A DNA stretch of 40,371 nucleotides from a virus, in the IMG/VR virus record IMGVR_UViG_3300005613_000156, positions 1 through 40,371 of that record; one strand, written 5' to 3'. The stretch's first letter is position 1; the number at the start of each line of letters is the position of its first letter. A program made the translations under genes and the position numbers. Shown here in pieces: positions 34,301-40,371 of this stretch. The notes under the pieces were generated by a model that saw only the letters and a program-made list of their open reading frames with translations, made no database searches and was not told the origin of the DNA.

Positions 34301-37300
34301 GCTCTTATGATTTATATGTAAATATAGCAGAAGATGCTGAGGCAGAAAGTGGAATTATATTTTATAGTAGTATGCACTCCGCTGATTCTATTACTACGCC
34401 CCAGATAGGTCCTAATGCACGATATCACAAAGAAAATGATTATTTGATCAGAAATGATTATCGTAATTGTGCAATAAATAACCAATGTTACGGATTAAGA
34501 AATTTGATTGATGGTAAGACAGCTTATTATTCTATATTAGATGAACATAGTTATCAAGAATTTGGAACTCTTTCTTCTGGTGAGTCTGTAGATTTTGAAA
34601 ACATACCAAATCTGAATATGACTGTTATAAATCTTCCTATTCTTTATAGAAATAGATATTGGAAACTAGGATTTTTATGTGATGATCACGCAGCATTAAA
34701 TGTTAGAGAGATGAAGATATATTATGAAGATGAGGAGGTTGAGTGCACTTTTTATCACGATAAAGATTTACCATATGAAATAGGCCCAATATCTGATACT
34801 GCTCCTCATTTAAGTAATAATTCTCCTGTAGGGAGTTATTATGATATAAAGGAAGATTATTATATTGGTATGGATCTTGGATGTCAAGGGTCAATTGATA
34901 AAATAGTTTTATTTCATGATTCAATATTAGAATATGATAATTATTACTGTGGTGTAGATTTTTATACTCAATTATATCTAATTGGGAAAGATGGGGATAT
35001 TATAGATTATAGTTATTACCAACACACCCCCACCGTGGGAGATGGTATTTATACGGCAGGAACTGTTAATGGTAGATGGGATCGTTATGAAAAAACTGCT
35101 GTTTATGGTGTAGATGGTCTATATGGATCAGATGCTACTCCTACAAGTGGAACTTTATCTTCAACACCAGAGTTTGTTGATGGTGTTATATTTGATGCTA
35201 ATTCTGAAAAAACAATGCAGGCTTATTATTCAAGTGGTATTGATTTTGGTGCACCAACTTCAATAACTGCATTACATTATTCTGGATTTATAAATACTTA
35301 TAGTGCTTTGTTTGCTACTGCTCCTAGATATTATGTTTATTCTTCTAACGACGGTGTTAATTGGACTTTAATTGAGACACTTTATTATGATGAGTATGCA
35401 ACTCAAGGTCCTCATATGTGGTATAGTCAATATAGCAGTACCCCAAACGCTAGATATTATTCAAGGTTTGTATTGCCGCTTAATGGTATTCATACTGCTA
35501 GATATTTTAAACTTTTTCATACCATTTCACCCGAAGCTCAGTATTGGACTAAATTTAAAATATCTGAAATATATGGAGAAATGGAAGAACTAAAAGCTAT
35601 TCCTGCAACTGGAATTAAATTTTCTGGAACTACTGATAGTGAAATAACTATTCCATATTTTGATGCTATAAATCCGGCAGTAGATGGTTCTAATCCTGGT
35701 AATCCGATGTATGTAGATTTTTGGTTTAAGATGGACTCGTTACCAGTAAATGATGGTGATTATGTTGTGTTGGCCTCTAATTGGTTAAATGAACCACCAG
35801 ATCGTTATCCGACTGGTGGCAGTTCTTATTATATAAATACTACTTCAAAAGTTAGTGGTGATTCTTGGTTAATAATAGTAAGAAATGATAGTGGCAATGT
35901 GGCAATAGAATTTTGGATACAGTGGTATATGCATTCTAACAATTGGAGGAAGCAACGATTGGAAGTAGCTCGTACAGTGAATCCTTACCCAATAGAATCT
36001 GGTAAGTGGTATGAAATATCTTTTTATTTTACTGGTAATAATTTCAGTTATGCTTGGATTAATAGCCAAAGAATTGGTCATATAGCTAGTTATGGAGGTA
36101 ATCCTGCTTGTCCAACATCCGCAACCAACGATTTAGTGATAGGAAATAATTTGGATGGTATTATATCTGATTTTAGGATTAGTAGTAGGACTAGAAGTAC
36201 GCATCTTCCTTATTATTGGGGACCTTATGAACATTATTATGCTATGTCTTTATATGTTAGCAATGATAATCTTCTTTATGGTAAATATTTGGACGTAGAT
36301 ACTAGATATGATAATCCGCACCATTATTATAGTTCTGATAATGTATATTCTCAATCTTATAACTCTTATTTTGTTATAGATTTAGCCAGAAGATACGATA
36401 TAGATTGGATTAGAAGCTATGGTGATTCTGATAAATATGAATTATCTTTTTATGGAACTAATCGAGCTGCGCTTTCTTATTCCAATGAGGATATAGATGA
36501 TGTTAACCAGGTTACATTTGAGAGTGCTGATGATTATGCAAATCAAATAATGCTTAGAGAGGCTGAGTGGTATGATTGGGCACCCAATTATCCTGATCCA
36601 GCACATGCTTCGGTTAGTTTTAGTGCCATCAATTGTGGCGGGCTTACAAAAGAAAACGGTATTTTTAAAATAGATATTAGATACAGAGAAACTTACTCGG
36701 GTGATTTTGATCGTAGTAGGGGTATTTTTATTGAAATTACAAGTACTGGGGGTCCTAATTCAGAAGAATGGAGTTATTTTTTATCAGAATTAGAAATAGG
36801 TTATTGGACAAACAATACTTGGTATACACTATACTTACCATTTAAATACTTTGATAGTCAAGGTGGTGAATTAGATGTTTCTGCAATAAATTATATAAGA
36901 TTAACTGCTTATAGGGTATCAGGAGCAACAGATGGTTTTTATCTTGATGGTAAAAATGCAGAGGTTTTGTGGGATGTACGAGATGTTACTGCTCTTACGA
37001 ATGATGTTAGATGGTTACGTGTTAAACTTCCAAATGATGGTACAACAAGAATTATAAGAAAGTTAGGTTTATATCCTAATATTTCTACAAGAATTAGTCC
37101 GGCTGGCGGAGCGTACAACCATGAGTGGGATGTTCTTGGAACTTCTGTAACTAATTATGAGGATCCAACAAATTTAGCATTGTCTGCAACTGTTACTGGT
37201 TCAAGTTATTTTGGTATGATGAGTTTCGATAAAATTAATGATGGTGTTATTGACGAGAGTTATGAATATGAGCATGTTTATCATAATGCTTCGTTTGATA

Positions 37301-39321
37301 ATTCTTGGGGTTCAAGTGGTGAGATCAATCCGTGGATAATTATAGACCTTGGTGCTGTTTATGATATATATAGAGTAAAATTATACCATGGATATGATGG
37401 TGTTGACACTGCTTATATAATAGAGGATTACACAGTTAGAACTTCTGTTGATGATCAGGAGTATTACACACAAATTTCTGTGACAAATAATAGTAGTTTT
37501 GAACGAACTCATGATTTTACTGCTGTGCCGACAAGATATGTGAAGATAGAGATTTCTGATTATAAGAGCACTGCTATTTTTCTAAGGGCTAATCCACATG
37601 GGGATATAGAATCATTTGTTGGCGCGGTATTAAGAGAAGTTGAGATTTATCAAGATTATGGTATTACAAGTGTTAATAGTGAAGATTATCCTGTCATTTG
37701 TATTAATCTAAATGATCAATTTTATATTTCTTCACACAATATAATTGGATTAGATGTTAATGACCAGTCTCAAGATTGGAGTAATGCCAATCATAATTTT
37801 ACATATTCAAACTATATTTTCAATGAGCCTCAAAAGATTGGGTTTAGAGAGTGGGACAGCAGTCCTGGCTATGATCAATGGGTAGCTGTTAGAATGGATA
37901 CTGCTGAAAATTATTACGCCGGCCCGCACTATTTAAAACATATTAGAGTTAAATGCGCTTATGATCAAAATCCATGTGATTTTCCTTGGTGGTGGTCGTC
38001 TAATTTAAGCACGCTTAGTAGAGATTATGGGCAAGATGTTGAGAATTGCATAAGCTCTTTAAAGATAGAATACCCAGCATCTACTAATTCTGATACTATT
38101 TATTTCTTAGAAGGAGATGATTTTGGTATTGACACTTTTGCAGCTTGGCGGGACGGTCTTAATGTGAGATTGAAAATAGATAATATAGACAATATAGATT
38201 TATCATATGGATATCTATATTTAGGTGGGTATGATTATACCACTGCTGGTAATCCAATAAAATATAAATGGTATTTTAGTACGTTGTCTGGGTCTTTAGA
38301 TTCTGGTTGGTCTAATTTATTTTTGAGATTTAAAACTGCAGATGAGATAGAATATACAGCACTGCCTGATGAGCGTAGCGGTGACCCAGATCCGAGAATA
38401 GTAGACACTATAACTTTGGGTAAATTAGGTATGGTGTTTAGAGGTGTAGGTAATCCTTTAACTATGCATTTGGATGGATTTAAGATAAGAAGAAATCATT
38501 TTCAAGATTATTCTTCTTTTAATAATGGACTTTATTTAAGCAACGATGACTATCTAGTGTGTCCTATAGGAGAATTTGAAATGTCAAGAGGTACTATAGA
38601 ATTTTGGTTAAGGGCAGATTATGATCATCAAGGATTTGATTTCTATAATAGATTAAAAAATAGAGCCATATTCCATTTTGGGAATAATGCTAATGATATT
38701 TTTGGCATGATGTTCACGTATGATGGTATGGAAATATATTGTGGTAATTTAAGCGATGAAATAGGTGTGAATTCTTTTGTTTTTAATTTTGATTGGGGTG
38801 CTTCTATTATGGACACCACATTTCATATGGCAGTTGTGTTTTCTAATGATGGTACTCAAATACATAGTGATAGTAGTACAATCAGAGTATACATGAGTAA
38901 TACATTAGTAGGTAAGATACACAATACCTGGAATGTGTATGATAATAAACATTTTAATTTTATCCTCGGCGGAAAAGGTCCTTTGGCACTAAAAGTGGGT
39001 AAAACACACGAAACTGGTTCCGTTGATGGGGTTATTTCTAATTTCAAAATTTATAATTATTGTAAAACAGATTTTTATGATTCTATATCAGGTCGAGAAG
39101 ATCCAGCAGATAATATTATAAGCCCTAGTAGTCTAATTGAAGTTTCCAGAGATAATCTAACCTATTATAAAGTTAGAGAAGGTGAGTTACCCTTCAAATT
39201 TGAAGCAGTTCAACCAGGTGTCGTGACACCAATATATGTTAGAACTATATTACCAAATAATTTATCTGGATATGAGAAACGTACCAGTGGTTTACTTATA
39301 TATTGGGACTTAGGAGTTTAA
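31360..39321 (+). CDS. Giant receptor-binding-like protein with discoidin-like and LamG-like domains (2653 aa)
   Basis: ATG 31360 follows AAAGGGG; an ATG 4 bases earlier is in another frame. Order: a carbohydrate-binding-like jelly roll (about 50-185); the hook-IN-like domain (198-325; GVGTRG, then NEFIIYSG); several discoidin-like (F5/8C) modules marked by a DLG-type strand near residues 562, 1167, 1670 and 1991, such as PWIIIDLGAVYDIYRVKLYH with RYVKIEI further on; a LamG/ConA-like lectin domain (about 1420-1611; YVDFWFKMDS ... WYEISFYFTG ... IISDFRISSRTR); another jelly roll (1725-1870); and a second LamG-like domain (about 2387-2567; TIEFWLRADY ... VISNFKIYNY). The likely role is glycan or receptor binding at the tail tip or a fibre. 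Domain calls are by pattern. Confidence 0.7.
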   Translation: MSYNFINEAASIGTSSLCKYDTVAGFASDFTTNSDVDGWDYYDGIHTYGSWNGFLFGTLYGDYALLGRNTVFKPVSAETHYNVRIAMKINIVGREGSHPEPTTGRIMWVTLNNPVWGTDKFMDFTVYPDNMWHEYNLNMGAEQWWQGDVNNLRVYPILTNGQDGDEFFIKTIDIVSVDTYSCNQIGCSYYNNYSHPCGGVGTRGYRKSSSTGVDLYNIEEGVNDELILNINGYGSEVVRLDPVVSGTGPEVSKLITKAASKVAIGGYSEIEVSYTDNNEFIIYSGTYAADSTVEVEYNNTAVIFGFFNEAAVDLSSGSNGSQPASGFSPSNSFKIKSFQLLNLFDGSNDTAFEFDPSIYNIEGGRRDWLDSGLGISKTSFGDAESSSTAQVVREYNVLDNTDKTIIDYNHPFNASGRIRKITAAITLDQGWDDLVDYPKENFAGRMEATGCKFLILRPKKNGNLKVVGSVDISDRDYSSGRLYSQQQEYTEIDCDLWVNKGDFLGIYNANVYIGKSSTGEVLDALYYHVGGEATGEFVPGKIYGDGVGGLLIYARSSEVQDKLVIDVDLGNRVNIEEVNIIGSAETTHLEFNVARCLDVNWDVDFFGHNHITGYVYTVVGSYYHEDLTFTHNNVGYGLNCLSDGIRTAIDGFAADSYSLNSMGLGQSNEYGSGAVTPGIAVTNPSYFMSNGDGEWVGVYQHIGSSCAAGYVDEFVEDPIAFTLLFPYGTSKKIYKSAIYFKEKHNFRDFALSVVYNLNDVYGTADDPRFHLISEYSAVTIDDRRIEKDGPGYDDVNLYLFTNPSFSQPEVEFTGEVTGQGGRIGYITNNEANLQANNTDWNTIIHEFEPIECKGFRYYCNYHESTKICEMELYCYTEDVGSSMVGSVYTSSSHYGDLWWSSSLNENPDTSVTAFIGDTPRYISIEIRPITKMKLNEIRFDVKYDDVYMGTKGCQYDLLPIHSKIGSINDGTRIDIENVYEGSYDLYVNIAEDAEAESGIIFYSSMHSADSITTPQIGPNARYHKENDYLIRNDYRNCAINNQCYGLRNLIDGKTAYYSILDEHSYQEFGTLSSGESVDFENIPNLNMTVINLPILYRNRYWKLGFLCDDHAALNVREMKIYYEDEEVECTFYHDKDLPYEIGPISDTAPHLSNNSPVGSYYDIKEDYYIGMDLGCQGSIDKIVLFHDSILEYDNYYCGVDFYTQLYLIGKDGDIIDYSYYQHTPTVGDGIYTAGTVNGRWDRYEKTAVYGVDGLYGSDATPTSGTLSSTPEFVDGVIFDANSEKTMQAYYSSGIDFGAPTSITALHYSGFINTYSALFATAPRYYVYSSNDGVNWTLIETLYYDEYATQGPHMWYSQYSSTPNARYYSRFVLPLNGIHTARYFKLFHTISPEAQYWTKFKISEIYGEMEELKAIPATGIKFSGTTDSEITIPYFDAINPAVDGSNPGNPMYVDFWFKMDSLPVNDGDYVVLASNWLNEPPDRYPTGGSSYYINTTSKVSGDSWLIIVRNDSGNVAIEFWIQWYMHSNNWRKQRLEVARTVNPYPIESGKWYEISFYFTGNNFSYAWINSQRIGHIASYGGNPACPTSATNDLVIGNNLDGIISDFRISSRTRSTHLPYYWGPYEHYYAMSLYVSNDNLLYGKYLDVDTRYDNPHHYYSSDNVYSQSYNSYFVIDLARRYDIDWIRSYGDSDKYELSFYGTNRAALSYSNEDIDDVNQVTFESADDYANQIMLREAEWYDWAPNYPDPAHASVSFSAINCGGLTKENGIFKIDIRYRETYSGDFDRSRGIFIEITSTGGPNSEEWSYFLSELEIGYWTNNTWYTLYLPFKYFDSQGGELDVSAINYIRLTAYRVSGATDGFYLDGKNAEVLWDVRDVTALTNDVRWLRVKLPNDGTTRIIRKLGLYPNISTRISPAGGAYNHEWDVLGTSVTNYEDPTNLALSATVTGSSYFGMMSFDKINDGVIDESYEYEHVYHNASFDNSWGSSGEINPWIIIDLGAVYDIYRVKLYHGYDGVDTAYIIEDYTVRTSVDDQEYYTQISVTNNSSFERTHDFTAVPTRYVKIEISDYKSTAIFLRANPHGDIESFVGAVLREVEIYQDYGITSVNSEDYPVICINLNDQFYISSHNIIGLDVNDQSQDWSNANHNFTYSNYIFNEPQKIGFREWDSSPGYDQWVAVRMDTAENYYAGPHYLKHIRVKCAYDQNPCDFPWWWSSNLSTLSRDYGQDVENCISSLKIEYPASTNSDTIYFLEGDDFGIDTFAAWRDGLNVRLKIDNIDNIDLSYGYLYLGGYDYTTAGNPIKYKWYFSTLSGSLDSGWSNLFLRFKTADEIEYTALPDERSGDPDPRIVDTITLGKLGMVFRGVGNPLTMHLDGFKIRRNHFQDYSSFNNGLYLSNDDYLVCPIGEFEMSRGTIEFWLRADYDHQGFDFYNRLKNRAIFHFGNNANDIFGMMFTYDGMEIYCGNLSDEIGVNSFVFNFDWGASIMDTTFHMAVVFSNDGTQIHSDSSTIRVYMSNTLVGKIHNTWNVYDNKHFNFILGGKGPLALKVGKTHETGSVDGVISNFKIYNYCKTDFYDSISGREDPADNIISPSSLIEVSRDNLTYYKVREGELPFKFEAVQPGVVTPIYVRTILPNNLSGYEKRTSGLLIYWDLGV

Positions 39322-39322
39322 T

Positions 39323-40371
39323 ATGAAATATAATCTATTAAGAAATAGTTATATAAATTCTAATACGGATGTTGGAAATGTAAGTTTAAGTATTGAAAAT
39401 GTAGAAGATTTAATTGATTTTACTACAATGAGTGGTGTTGTATCAATTAATGGTACCAATGACAATATATTTTGTATAGATGCTGATTTAGGTGATAGGG
39501 TTGCAATTTATCAAATGAGATATTATTTTGACAGTGCTACAGCATCAGGCACAGTGGCGTCTGGTATAGAGTTTTATTATAAAACTGACATTAGTAATGA
39601 TTATACAGCGTTGACAACAAATATTGGTGCTGGGTGTTATTATACTACTATATCACAAGATTATTCTGCGCCGAGATATGTTAGGATAGTTCATACTGTA
39701 TCCGGCACGTCTATAACAGGAGATGTAGTTGCTTGGTCAGTTTTGAATGATGATAGTGTGGTAGATTTTGGATCCGATGGTGTTTTAGAATCTACTCATA
39801 TAAATACATCTCTTAGTTATTTAGACTATAACTATTATATTAAAGAAATAGAAATATATAACAGTGGTGCAGAGAATGCCAATGCTAACATGATACTTGA
39901 ACCCCAAACAAGCGATGTTGATTATTTAATGTCAATATCTGAATCGGAAAATGGCCCTTGGGTTTTTTCTAGGAATGATGATTTGGTTATAGTAGACGGT
40001 CAGTTATGGGATAATGGTATTTATGTTGATACAAACTCAGATCAGGAAAGCAAGCTGAGATTGGATGCTGGTAAGACTAGCGGAACATATACCACACAAG
40101 TTTTTAAAAAAGATTTGTCTAAATTTGTTCATATAGATATAAATGAAACGGTTGTATCTGGTGCTATAATAGCCACAGATGTAGATGATTATACTTCTAC
40201 AATTGAGATAAGAAGTAGTCACATTAAACCAGAAGATTATGCTGTTTATAGGCAATGTTATAATGAGGGAAGTTATGATAGAACTTTAATTTTAAGAGAT
40301 TATCTAATAAGTGACGGAACTAAAGTGTTTGATAGTGATGTTGATTTAGGAGTAAATTACGCGGCAGATTT
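39323..40371 (+). CDS. Discoidin-like fibre protein, 5' part (runs off window)
   Basis: The gene starts at ATG 39323, 1 base after the giant gene's stop, behind AGGAG, and stays open for all 349 visible codons to the right edge, so it is cut only by the window. Residues 47-150 are discoidin-like: NIFCIDADLGDRVAIYQMRY, FYYKTDISNDYTAL and APRYVRIVHT. The closest relative is the module near residue 562 of the preceding giant protein (KLVIDVDLGNRVNIEEVNII). The region after residue 170 is beta-rich with no clear family. Probably a partner fibre or receptor-binding protein in the same operon. Confidence 0.75.
   Translation, partial: MKYNLLRNSYINSNTDVGNVSLSIENVEDLIDFTTMSGVVSINGTNDNIFCIDADLGDRVAIYQMRYYFDSATASGTVASGIEFYYKTDISNDYTALTTNIGAGCYYTTISQDYSAPRYVRIVHTVSGTSITGDVVAWSVLNDDSVVDFGSDGVLESTHINTSLSYLDYNYYIKEIEIYNSGAENANANMILEPQTSDVDYLMSISESENGPWVFSRNDDLVIVDGQLWDNGIYVDTNSDQESKLRLDAGKTSGTYTTQVFKKDLSKFVHIDINETVVSGAIIATDVDDYTSTIEIRSSHIKPEDYAVYRQCYNEGSYDRTLILRDYLISDGTKVFDSDVDLGVNYAAD

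Noticed and set aside
1-40371. Stop codon reassignment, as in some large phages
   Set aside because: Genes end at TAA, TAG and TGA with normal spacing to the next start, and long frames are open without needing readthrough.
1-40371. tRNA genes, integrase, attachment sites
   Set aside because: No cloverleaf-like segment, recombinase motif or flanking direct repeats were seen; non-coding gaps total only a few hundred bases.

Overview
This window looks like part of the tail and virion-structural module of a large, AT-rich tailed bacteriophage (Caudoviricetes). All supportable genes are on the + strand. They are packed tightly, often overlapping by 1-32 bases, and nearly all have a strong AGGAG-type ribosome binding site. 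Products are mostly beta-rich structural proteins, including two giant ones (1829 and 2653 residues). Standard stop codons are used throughout, so there is no sign of code reassignment. No capsid, terminase, replication, integrase or tRNA gene is present, so host, lifestyle and tail type cannot be read from this window.

Layout. (1) 1-4204: the C-terminal 1400 residues of a tape-measure-like protein, open at the left edge, with an exact repeat of at least 123 bp and an 11-unit, 7-residue repeat near its end. (2) 4218-9441: a baseplate-hub-like pair, then small tail proteins including two tail-tube-like proteins and a small zinc-ribbon protein. (3) 9466-11778: small unknowns, a protein with a flagellar-hook-IN-like beta domain, and a protein ending in a partial Ig-like domain. 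(4) 11791-12908: two translationally coupled genes that together look like a split thiamine-diphosphate-dependent decarboxylase of the phosphonopyruvate/sulfopyruvate decarboxylase family, with altered active-site residues. This is the most unexpected content of the window. (5) 12914-16904: two paralogous fibre or decoration proteins with Ig-like (Big_1-type) domains. (6) 16913-25437: a region dense in nucleases (HNH homing endonuclease, staphylococcal-nuclease-like enzyme, zinc-ribbon plus PD-(D/E)XK endonuclease, GIY-YIG homing endonuclease), interleaved with more beta-rich structural proteins, an FmdB-type zinc ribbon and two related small proteins. (7) 25437-40371: a 1829-residue cysteine-rich protein, a zinc-ribbon protein, a 2653-residue protein with repeated discoidin-like and LamG-like carbohydrate-binding domains, and the start of a related gene that runs off the right edge.

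How it fits together. Tape measure, hub and tube proteins build the tail shaft and baseplate. The Ig-like, discoidin-like and LamG-like proteins most likely form fibres or a decorated tail tip that binds host glycans. The nuclease genes are mostly mobile, self-propagating elements placed between structural genes. The thiamine-enzyme pair has no obvious structural role. It may be an auxiliary metabolic or glycan/phosphonate-modifying enzyme, or a catalytically altered relative reused for something else. All functional assignments rest on reading motifs by eye; no database search was run.
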